Positions 50,601-60,300 of a stretch of DNA of 64,000 nt are shown piece by piece; positions within the stretch are counted from its first letter, which is position 1; each line of letters starts with the position of its first letter. Source of the stretch: Pelodera strongyloides (lineage: Eukaryota > Nematoda > Chromadorea > Rhabditida > Rhabditidae); contig JAANDG010000213.1 of the NCBI GenBank assembly GCA_036852015.1, positions 124,001 through 188,000 of the forward strand, written 5' to 3'. Made by a program: the position numbers and the translations under genes. The notes under the pieces were generated by a model that made no database searches, was not told the DNA's origin, and saw only the letters and a program-made list of their open reading frames with translations.

Positions 50601-52014
50601 GGATTCGAATAAAACGGGTCGGATGAACAACGTATAGTGCCTTCAGGTTCTTCTTGTACCTGAAGAAACAGAAAGGTGGACTTTTCAATTAGCATATATG
50701 AGAGTAATGGCACGCTGCTGGTTATTAAGTCCTGGAGATTGTAATCGTCATGTTTCACTAACATTATACATTCACAGAAAGAGGAACGGTGCTATTGCTC
50801 ACAAAGAGAAATATTTAGAGTAAAAAATTAACCATATACGGTGAATAGCACCACAAACAAAAACAAGCGCGGGGTCTTAGGGTTCCCTTTGGTTGACTTT
50901 CTTTCTTTTTATTGATTGTTAACCAATAAACCGTTATTATTAACAGTACTTACCGCCTATCCAGTATTTTGTACGCTTGGAATAACCATTTTATAGGAGG
51001 CTTGTTGTGCGATCGCAGTCCGTAGTGGAAGTACAATATAGTGTAGTCAAGGTCAACAACCTAAATATTTAGGTAAAAAATGCAGCGCGGGCGCAGGCGC
51101 ACTGTATTTAGAAGTTAGTGTTAACTACAGATATTCAAATATGAGCACTTGAATGTCTCGTCTCATGAGAAGAGAGAATTTACGAGTTATGGGAATCAAA
51201 AAAAGCAGGGGAAAGACGGGCTCGATAAAGAAATGTGCCAAACATAAAAATAAGGCAATTACCTTGTCCAGTGTGGCCTGCAGATAACTCAGCAATTTCG
51301 AGTGATCCAGTGTCTTGTTTGAAGGTAGACGATAGGCGTAAACTACGATGATAGGTCTGAAAGGCGGTTTGTTAATTTGATACCATCAAATAAAGCGAAT
51401 TTAAACCAGAATTGATGAGAGCAAAAATACTGACTAAAATCTTCACTCATCACTATACTTGTTTGACTTCAGGTAGAAGAACATGCAAACCAGATGCACG
51501 CCGGGAACAGTATAAACTGTATATAATCTTGAACTCGAAGGAAAGTGTTATCGAGTTATCAACGTTGGGTTGGAGGAATAAACTATTGGCAGAAAACGAA
51601 AGGATATTTTCACCTGCCAACTCTGTCTCCATCCGCAATGACTTCCACAATTTCATGCTGGGCGATATCGGCAAAATCTTCGGCAAATGGGTCCACAGTG
51701 CCCAGTTCACTTTCAAAGTCTTCCCTCTCAAGAAAAGATCGAGATTGTGGGACACCATCGAGGCTCACTAAATCAATTGAAACTGCTAATTCTCAACTGG
51801 AACATCAACCACAGCGTAAATAAGGCACTCAGTAATAATACACGGCATACGACATGTATTAAATATCAATAGAAAACAAACCACTAAGAAAGAACAAAAA
51901 TAAAAAATAACTTGAAAGAAACACACCTGACATGTCATCTGGTGAAAATAGATCATCCTCTGCAAATCCATCTTCTGGATCAACGAAATCAGTCGCTTTC
52001 TCAGGATCACCCAT
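47634..52014 (-). CDS. rga-1: RhoGAP with Sec14/CRAL-TRIO domain (ARHGAP1 orthologue), 11 exons, 437 aa
   Basis: GTPase-activating protein for Rho/Cdc42 (p50RhoGAP), acting on endosomal and plasma membranes. Exons: 51927-52014, 51614-51767, 51263-51356, 50954-51060, 50501-50659, 49860-49985, 49456-49607, 48821-48979, 48510-48613, 48254-48343, 47634-47714; phases agree and the 437 aa equals the vertebrate length (439). An acidic N-terminus ([10 protein letters not shown]) is followed by the Sec14/BCH domain, ~residues 60-205 ([34 protein letters not shown]). A proline linker ([14 protein letters not shown]) precedes the RhoGAP domain ~240-430. The arginine finger is R276 in GIFRKSAN and the conserved [11 protein letters not shown] motif is present. 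Introns carry MITE A copy 7, MITE B copy 5 and a retroelement tail. The RGA-1 name is by family orthology. Confidence 0.96.
47771..47952. mobile_element. Diverged TIR element in rga-1 last intron
   Basis: TAGCGGCACAACATCCGGTT facing AAAACCGGCTGATGTACCAC, with TTATATGCAAATCAG and TTTAGCATAAATGGCG inside: a distant relative of family A. Confidence 0.5.
50024..50194. mobile_element. Palindromic MITE, family B copy 5
   Basis: 171-bp near-perfect palindrome, TTAA ends, in rga-1 intron 5 (49986-50500). Confidence 0.94.
50348..50484. mobile_element. Foldback MITE, family A copy 7, internally deleted
   Basis: TGAAGCGAAATACCGGCCGG left end; the right end is shortened to GCCGGCTGGTATTTCACTCT. Same rga-1 intron as B copy 5. 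Confidence 0.75.
50867..50943 (+). mobile_element. Retroelement 3' tail, family I copy 2
   Basis: GCGGGGTCTTAGGGTTCCCTTT then ACCAATAAACCGTTATTATT; matches 8297. It lies in an rga-1 intron. Confidence 0.5.
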
Positions 52015-52944
52015 TTTAGAAAAGTTAGCGCGAAAACAAATAGATTAAATTTGCACCACCGAAATCGAAAATTTCATCCGCAAAAATAAACGTGAAATTG
52101 TGTGTATTTATTGTAGAATTGTGTTGTGTTGGCACAAACACTACACGCTTCTATGAAGCTTACAGTACTTTGCGTCTTATTATCGTACCGTAACTATTTG
52201 AAAAACTACAAATTAGCGTAAAATCTCGAAACGTATTGTTGGACCAAAATGCTGCAACAAGGGATGAACCATAATTCTTATCAAATATCACTCTGATTTG
52301 CTTGAGCGTCATATGTATAAGCATAAATAACATAAAAAAAAATGCCTAAAAAATAAATGAAACCTATACGACCGTAAATTTAATAAGCACAATGAAAAGG
52401 TTTATGCAGAATCTGATAGCTTCATGGACGATGGTTGAAAATAAAAAAATAATGGGATGTGCGATGGCGGGAGAGGAAGAGAGAAGGAGAGAGGGCCAGC
52501 AGGGAAAAGAGAGATAGAGAAAGAGAGGGATATTGAGAGATAGAGAATGACACGCAAGCTAGAAACAGGTTATTTCATCGCATATGCATTATTGAGAGAT
52601 AGAGAATGACACGCAAGCTAGAAACAGGTTATTTCATCGCATATGCATCGCTATGCCATTTAGGTGTGGCAAATTAGATGAATTTCTCTATGTCTCTTCA
52701 CCTCTTTTCTTCCATCTCTCTCGCTCTCTCTCTCTCGCGCGCTCTCTCTGTCTCACTAACTCTCCCTCCCTCTCTCTGCTTTCTTTTTTCATGTTCCTAT
52801 ATTTTATTCACCCTGTATATTCTGGCATGGTTTAATATAGAAATTCTTTATTGAATAATAAATCTAATTCCATTGAGACAGGAAAACGAGAGGTACACAC
52901 AGAAACAAGCTCAAACTGTCACCGTTATACATGATTGAAATTCT
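52015..52944. other. Upstream region of rga-1 with repeats
   Basis: Likely rga-1 promoter near 52015-52300. Beyond it are GA/CT tracts (52470-52560; 52690-52780) and a 59-bp tandem duplication. Confidence 0.45.
52532..52649. repeat. 59-bp perfect tandem duplication
   Basis: The unit beginning ATTGAGAGATAGAGAATGAC and ending CGCATATGCAT occurs twice, head to tail, essentially identical, so it is recent or an assembly duplication. Confidence 0.92.
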
Positions 52945-53526
52945 TATGGGGTCTCGATGTATGGCAAAAACAGCGCATTTTGCTTCCAAGTAGATGTATG
53001 ATTTTGCTTCCAAGTATCAAATGTGCATCTCGTGTACGATTTTGCATACACCTTTGAAAGCTAGAAAATGCACCATTGATAATGGGGTTTGCAAGTATGC
53101 CCGATTTTCCTTGCAAGTATCGAAAAATTTACCGTATCTTGGCACTACACGAGCATATCTACCGGCAGTTTTTACGACCGATCGCCACGGGACCAATTGT
53201 TCAACAAAAAATGTCTTTGATGGCGGATTTTCTATAGTGCGGATGTGTCAAAGTTAGGGTAAATTGGTGTAAAAAGCACACGATTTTGCGAATTGATACT
53301 TGCAAGGAAAACTCGCCGTTTTTGGCATACTTGCAAACCCCATTATACTAGAGGAGGCGAAAATGCACAGTTTATGCACGCTCGAAAAAAATAGTCCTGT
53401 GACTACTGCCACGGGACCATTTTTTGGCGGTCTGTAGTTGTTCTCGTGTAGTGCCAATCTACGGTAATTAAAGCCATACTTGGAAGCAAAATCCGGCAAT
53501 TTTTGCCATACATCGAGACCCCATTA
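52945..53526. mobile_element. Nested MITEs: outer J-like element with inner family J copy 3
   Basis: The outer ends are TGGGGTCTCGATGTATGGC and its inverse. Inside, at 53082-53346, sits a complete family J copy with ATGGGGTTTGCAAGTATG ends. The outer element is split by the inner one. Confidence 0.82.
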
Positions 53527-53859
53527 CTCTGCAGATTATTCTTCATGTACGTATTTACGAATTAATTACTAATAATTATGCTTATTTGATGCAATTGTCA
53601 CATATTAGATATTATTTTACTAAAAAAAACTTAATTGCCGACGTGAATCTGAATGCTACGTTATGATGGATAAGGTAAAAATTCGAATCGGATTTTTTTT
53701 CCGAACTAGTAAAAAATTCGGAACTTTTCGAAAAAAATGTTCTAAACATGAAACTGACCGCGGAAACCACGGTAGATATCACAAGAAGTGCCGAACAATA
53801 GTAATAAGGTTAACTATGCTAATTACACGTAACTCAATGACGTCACAACACGTAAACAC

Positions 53860-56627
53860 CTATTCCTGCTTGATGCGCGTGGTCATTTTACGGTAGCATT
53901 GGATGAGCAGGGTTACGGTGGGAACCGCGTGCGCGGTCGCGAACAATCCGCTCAACGCGATCATTTGCCATCCATTGTACATCTTCCGTCCATCTAAATA
54001 ACGTATCGAATTTTGTCACCTGGAACTCGTCGCCTATGCTCATCAGAGGCTCAGACGACCTTTGCGGAACAGCATTTGAAAAAATCTTGTGCTGAACCAC
54101 CCCCTTGAATAAATGATCACGATCGTGTGGCATTTAAAGTAATTTATTATTTATTTATTTTACATTACCCCTTTTCACAATTCCCTAATTAGAGGAATCG
54201 TATACAGATGGGTCTGACCCAAAGTTAGTTTGTTTTAAATTCAATTGCTACCTTTATTTCCTCGGTCGCATCTGAAGTTGGTGCAACATGTCACGTACGC
54301 ATTGTGCATCTCACCATCTAACATTATGAACGATTGCACTTTGGTGTTGGGATTCTTGATGCATTGTCTAAATTTAGGGTAACTTTACTAGATGAAGAAG
54401 CTCACTCTCTCTCCTTCTCTCTCTCTCTGTCTCTCTCTTTCTATCTCTCTCAGTCTCTCTATCTCTCTCCCTCTCTCTCTCCCTCTCTCCCTCTCTCTCT
54501 AACCATTATGGATATTGCGCTGATGAGACTATGTATGCCCGCTATGTTGAAGCACTAACTATTCACAATTCAATTCAGTACACATCATTTAGTTAGTTAC
54601 TCACTCCGAGACTCTGACACCTTCAAAGTTGTCCTTCTTCGTCTGAATGCTGACCACTCGTTGAGCTGTCGGGAATCGTTGGTCTTCGATCATAAACTAA
54701 AGCTTCGACTCATTCATAATAGACCAGCCGTTCGCAGAGCCCTACGGGCTCTTCTCCGACTGGAGGAATCGGCCTTCGGCCGATTGTTACCCTATTTAAA
54801 ACATTCACACATCTACAAAGTCATATATAATTGACGAAACGTATGATATGAGCCTGGATGGCCATTAGACTAAGTACCATGCAAATTTGACATTGAAGGT
54901 GCTCTCTGAAGGGCAGATTGTAACTCTTGTGATATGCTAGCATAGCTCAACCGGTTGAGCGTTGGACTGTGAATCGAGAGGTTGTGCGCTGCTGTGGGTT
55001 CGAATCTCGCCAGCGATAAAGAGTTTGTATGCTCTTCCGATCGAAGAATTTTTCTTTATGAAGGGATTTCGTTGTGCACATAAAAACAAACCCGTGACAA
55101 ACTCTTCTCCTTTATATAATAAGATAATATAATGAAAATTGGCCACCAAGTCGCTGTTTTTAGTCTCAAGCAAAAAATAAATTGACTGGTAAACATATAC
55201 ATACGCAAAGAAAATATCCAATATAACGGCCTCCAAGCAAGGTATTCAAGGCTGGGCGGATGGGCATATCAAATATCCTCGCCACCAGCACGGCTTATCT
55301 AAGAAGCGTCGCTAGGTTTTGGCTGGCTTACCATTAGAGCTCCAGTAATAGAGGCAAGTCTGACCTGCGGTTCCATTTCTTGATACGGTGAAGCATTATC
55401 AATACAAGTGTGGATTGACAAATATTCGGAGTGATTTAGTAGATGAACATGAACACATGAATGGAGAGAGTAAACACATGGTGTGTAGAGCTAAACAGGG
55501 ATATTTAGACAACACCAATCTTATGGTCAGTATAGCAGTACTACCAAGACACAAAAGGAGTGCGTCCACGCCGCTCTGCATTGGCATCCGCGTTCAAACG
55601 GCAGCGAACAAAATAAAGCTCTGTAAGTTACGCGGCTTCGCTTTAGAAAGGGATTAGTGCTGCGGAAATAATAAAGAATAAAAATACCCGATTCATGTTC
55701 CCGTCGTAGCAACTTTCACCTGCCTCCGCTACTGCATTGTCCATGGCCTCTTCATCTGCAAACCGCCCGTACAGACACACCTGAAGACAAATATTTTTCG
55801 GTTTACTTATCTATTTAGTACTTGTCTATTACATTATGATAATTTTCTGCCCTTTTCCCACAAAAATAGAAAACCACCCATAGAAAAGTTACTTTGGTTC
55901 ATAGAACAACTTTTAGGTTCCGCACTAATCGCTATTTAGGGCGCATTCGAGTTGGACATTTTCCGGAAAAGAAAAGAAAAAAGTGGTTCGAGATGGACAC
56001 CCAGAAAAAAAATAATACACGCAAAATAATTGTCGAAAATGCAATTGTACCGTAATTGAAACTAAAATCAATCGATCATTTGTATGTGTATGCGTGGCAA
56101 TTGCATTCTTTTCTGGTGAAATCCATCTCGAACCAAAAGTTTTCTTTTCTTTTCCGGAAAATGTCCAACTCGAATGCGCCCTAACAGAAACGTGGAAAAA
56201 TCGACTCGACAGTTACGGTGTAAATTCTGCTGGACTAACGTCCTCAGTCTAAGCATCTAAACTGGTAAAGTATAACATAAACCCTACCTACCTCTTTGTA
56301 GTTACGCCAGCCTTCGCAGCAGATAACACTACTTATGATAGCCGATATACTATGAAATTGGAGAAAAGTGCCTAGCATATAGTCACATCTATATGTTCGT
56401 GTATCTATTGTTTGTATTCCAAGATATGTATGCAAATGAGCGAAACAATTAGCATAACAAGCTGAGGCTAATTTTGCTGGTTGTGCCGTTATGCGTGGAA
56501 GCATCCACTGTGTTGAAAAATGGAAGAGAAAATGATGAAACAAAAATGGATTCGCTATAGTTATAAGCCCGTGAGAGAGGCTCCCGTGAGCAAGTAGTGA
56601 AAGTAATACAAAGAATTTGTTACACAT
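53860..56627 (-). CDS. Unrecognised secreted/type I membrane protein, 6 exons, ~261 aa
   Basis: I do not recognise the family. Exons: 56292-56627, 55720-55780, 55332-55378, 54605-54696, 54252-54367, 53860-53993; all phases agree and most junctions have good GT/AG signals (acceptor of 55332-55378 is weak, TATCAAG). The protein starts MCNKFFVLLSLLAHGSLSHG, a good signal peptide. Cysteine-bearing segments follow (ACYANC, VICCEGW, VCLYGRFADEEAMDNAVAEA, YVTCCTNFRCDRGNK), then a hydrophobic segment (WQMIALSGLFATAHAVPTV) and a basic tail RKMTTRIKQE. The CC-x4-C ending before a membrane segment recalls Ly6/uPAR-type proteins, but the full pattern is not clear. Residues ~25-95 may include retained intron or repeat sequence, so the 5' structure is uncertain. 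It is head-to-head with the GT14 gene, 753 bp between starts. Confidence 0.7.
53993..54160 (+). mobile_element. LINE-like 3' end, family H copy 4
   Basis: CACCTGGAACTCGTCGCCTA to TTGAATAAATGATCACG and a TTTA tail. It abuts the acceptor of the last exon of the unrecognised minus-strand gene. Confidence 0.6.
54400..54502. repeat. (CT)n microsatellite
   Basis: About 100 bp CT/CCCT tract in an intron of the 53860-56627 gene. Confidence 0.93.
54936..55125 (+). mobile_element. tRNA-derived SINE-like sequence
   Basis: Has pol III box A (TAGCTCAACCGGTTGAGCG) and box B (GGGTTCGAATCTC) with foldable D and T arms and a GTG-like anticodon loop. The acceptor stem does not pair and the variable region is long, so it is not a working tRNA. 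A non-tRNA body follows, ending CTTTATATAATAAGAT, a tail found again at 58768. Confidence 0.55.
55935..56184. mobile_element. Foldback element (~250 bp)
   Basis: Arms of ~60 bp: TTAGGGCGCATTCGAGTTGG and its inverse, with GACATTTTCCGGAAAAGAAA on both sides. Single copy here, in an intron of the unrecognised gene. Confidence 0.8.
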
Positions 56628-56827
56628 CTATGGGCTTCAAAAAGTACGGTTCTCGAGGAGAGCGTGCCACTGGTGAGAAACCCGCAGAGTTCATGACCTT
56701 CGAAAACCTTTGTGCAACTGAATTTCGAAACTTTTCACGAATTTACCAAACTTCACTAACTCTGGCGCTTCGAAAGCGACATAGTTCACTATTCTAAAGT
56801 ACTGAAATTCGGTAAAATTGAAGAAAG

Positions 56828-56926
56828 CTACCCCACTGAAGAAGCATAACAACCCCACCAATTGAGTATGACTACCCCACCAATTGAATAACACTACCCC
56901 ACCAATTGAATAACACTACCCCCACT
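56828..56926. repeat. ~25-bp minisatellite
   Basis: Three to four units of CTACCCCACCAATTGAATAA between the divergent starts of the unrecognised gene and the GT14 gene. Confidence 0.85.
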
Positions 56927-57153
56927 AGAAAGGGGTAGATTTTGTAAAGACATGGAGGTCGTATTTGTAAAATGGGGGTATTATTTTGTATGGGATGTAT
57001 GGGATGTGTTCTTCAATTCTACCCTGAAACTCTGTTTGCTATTCCGCGTTTACGTCGCTATTTATACATTTCTGTTATCTACAGGACTATTGATAAGAGA
57101 CGTTGTCAAGAAAAAATTGAAAACATGTCGATTCTATTACATACTTATTGATC

Positions 57154-57335
57154 TTAAAGCGAAATACCGGCCGGTTTTTGAAACGCATCGTGGACAGCTG
57201 AATTCTTACGTATTTATGCGAAGTTGCTCGAATTTAACTCGATTTTTTATTCAAATTTATGTTTATTTGCATGAGCTGCATAAAAATGCTGGTGTACGCG
57301 ATGCGTTTCAGTAACCGACCAGTATTTCGCTTTAA
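57154..57335. mobile_element. Foldback MITE, family A copy 8, in GT14 promoter
   Basis: TTAAAGCGAAATACCGGCCG to CCAGTATTTCGCTTTAA. Its right end lies 45 bp before the GT14 start codon, and CGCTTTAAG could act as a trans-splice acceptor. Confidence 0.88.
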
Positions 57336-57380
57336 GTTCATCAACGGGAGACCTACATTCACATCTTAAAAAGGCAAAAA

Positions 57381-60300
57381 ATGTTACCACGAGTATTACT
57401 GTTCTACGCGATTTTTGCGCACTCAACAGCCATTGAGGTAAGCAGTATAAATTTAAATTTGTTCTACTTATTTCTTGTGCTTTGTGATCAGTAAAATTCG
57501 TACGTTACCAGAGTTGCTCTTTTTGATTTGCTCTTTTCATTCCCCAATCAATCAGATTATTGATTTGGTAATATGTTGTGAACTGCTAAAATGCTTTGTT
57601 TTCTTTTTATTTAGAAAATTCTTCAGGCAACTCGTAAATACGAATTTCAAAGGCATCCCCACATGAAGGATATTGATTGCAAGAGAATAGCCGAAGCAGA
57701 CTGTCAATATATTGCTCAAGTCGCCCAAGCTAGGTTATAATTTATGCTTCTTCGTTTTTCTTTCACATTTGCTTACAATTTATTATTATAATGATTTATT
57801 TTAGTATTCAAGCAATTTACAGCCTCCAGCACAAGTGCAACAAAATTAACGATATATTTTGAATTCAATAAGATACGTCGTTGTTATTTCTGAATTACTA
57901 TGATTTATCATCAAGTCGAAGTTTACGACATCGTAGTTCCAGTGACAGGAAACATACCAGGCCCAAATAAAGCAAAAAAAAAAATAATCATGTTTTTCTA
58001 GAATTACCAAGCACGGCGACGAAAAGTTGCCAATGGATTGCGATTCTATATGGAAAAGAGTCGTGCGTTACTCCGAATATCCCGTTGTGAAGAATCCTGT
58101 TGCCTTCGTTAAGGTTGTTTATCAGGTGAGCCTCTGGTATATTATTCAGCAAAGTATTTTAATGCTATACGTAGACTAGAACTCTACACTCTCACGGCAA
58201 TTTGGCATTTGCCATTGAAAAATGTTCTTATTTTCTAAGTGTGCACACTTCTGGCGAATGGCCAACACAGAGCTGGTGTGCCGCGCACTCTAGGCTCTAG
58301 GCTCTAGGCTAGGCTTACGGCAACACCTGGGCGCAGCTTTTTTGTGGCCACCATCGTCTCACCAATCACAACATCATCCCCTTTGTCTTCAGATTTATTC
58401 ATTTCTTGAAGAACAACTCGCTTTTACTTATCATCCCGATCACCAATTCTGCTTTTCAATGGACGGAAAAGTTAAAGGAGGCGTTCTCGAAAAGAATCTC
58501 AAAATTTTGGCGCAATGCATTCCCAATGTCCATTTCGTGAGTTTTTTTTTGTAATACTTCACGGTTCACGGCTCAAAATACTCAAAATGCAAAATATGAC
58601 AAATGGCACACTTATATGAAAAGCCTGCAACGTATCTTAAAAAATCATATAATAAAACTCTATTTCGCTCGTTCAAGACTGAGCTCCGTCTCTCCTTTTA
58701 TAACCTTTATATATTCTAATTTCCTTATCGGAACTTTGTTGCGAACATCCAAAACGTCAAACTATTCTCCTTTATATAATAAGATTTAGTTCAAAAATTC
58801 CCTTGCTTGCTTCCCTTGTCAAAAATAGCCAGTTTATACTAGAAGGAAACTTATGATACTATCACTCGTTTATAGCCTGGTGCGGTTACCGTAAACTGAA
58901 AAGGGAAATAATAAATAGATAAACAAATATTTTACGCAAAAAGCACGTCCTCATTTATTCAAGATTGATTCGATAGAGTGTTTCACAGTTGATGGATTGT
59001 CCGCAAGGAAATAAAGTAAACATGGGTTAAGTTTTCGTAAGTACCGACGATTTTTCTAAATACATAGTTGCGTAAATTTAGGCTCCAAAGTACTTCAACA
59101 TCAATAGTTCGGGGAACAATATGAGTTACGCTTTCCATGCGTGCTGGGAGATACTGGTCAAACAACCGAAGTGGACTTATTTACTTGATATGCAGGTACG
59201 GCCATTTACAATAGATGCCCTTTTTATGTGCCTGACCTTTGCCTTTAGCCTTTAGCTGCGTTTCTCTAAAAAAGCTCCGATCGATTTCGATTTTAGTTAC
59301 AAACTTACATTCTGTTCATCATACTGAATATTTTGATACAGTAAACGGAGTAAATTTTAGAAAAAAATGTTTGTAAAACAGGGCGATGTTTTTTCACAGT
59401 GAAATGCAACGTTAAACTATAAGATACATTCTAAGCCATACGGGTAAATATATAGGCTATCCTCTAAATAAGTAAATTATATTTTTCGGAACTACGACAT
59501 TATCACGAAGACTGCGGTGGAAATCAGTGACATTGTTGATGTGCTGAATGGTCGGTTTTTGAAGTTACTGCTACTTTCTTACTTTTCTTGCATGCTTCCG
59601 CTTCTCTAAAAAAATAAAAGATAAGTATACGGTTCCCAAAATTAGATAGGTCAGGTTTTTGGACGAGCGGCTGTAGTCTCGCTCGTACCAAATCATGGTG
59701 CACTAACAATAAGCCACCACTACGCTATAAGTGATTTGCACTCATAAAATAAGGTCCTACCTTTTCAGGATCAAACGCCATCCAGCTAGCTCGATGCGAT
59801 CGTTGCAAGTCTGATACTGGCTACTTTCTAAATGGATTAGGGTTGTACCCAGATGGTAAGTTTTAAAGGGATCGGCTCACCTTAAATTGTGTCTTTTTTT
59901 TTCTTTTTTTTTTCTATAAGGGATAATAAAAATTTGGAATACAAAAGTAGTTTTATATTTCAATACTCACGGAGATATTAGGTGATAAAGTGGTGGATTG
60001 ATCGGCCCAAAATGGCAAAGGGTAATTGTCTCTATACAAACAACAAACAAGGCTTCCTGAATACCAATTTTTCCTTGGGCATTGACTTTTAATATGCTAA
60101 CAAGGGGTATACTACCGTCATGCTAGTTTTCCCAAGGGACAGTCATGATAGTTTTCCCAAATAGAGCAATGGTGAGTTTTTCCAAATAGAGCAATCTATC
60201 AGCTCAAGTTAACCAAATCATATGTCTAACCACGTTTTTTCAGAAAAACACTTTTCACCAAAAGCACAACTGAAATACGCCGGTGGACTGGTGCAGAACC

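Noticed and set aside
54936..55010. Functional tRNA (His-like anticodon GTG)
   Set aside because: Acceptor stem does not pair and the variable region is too long; treated as a SINE head.
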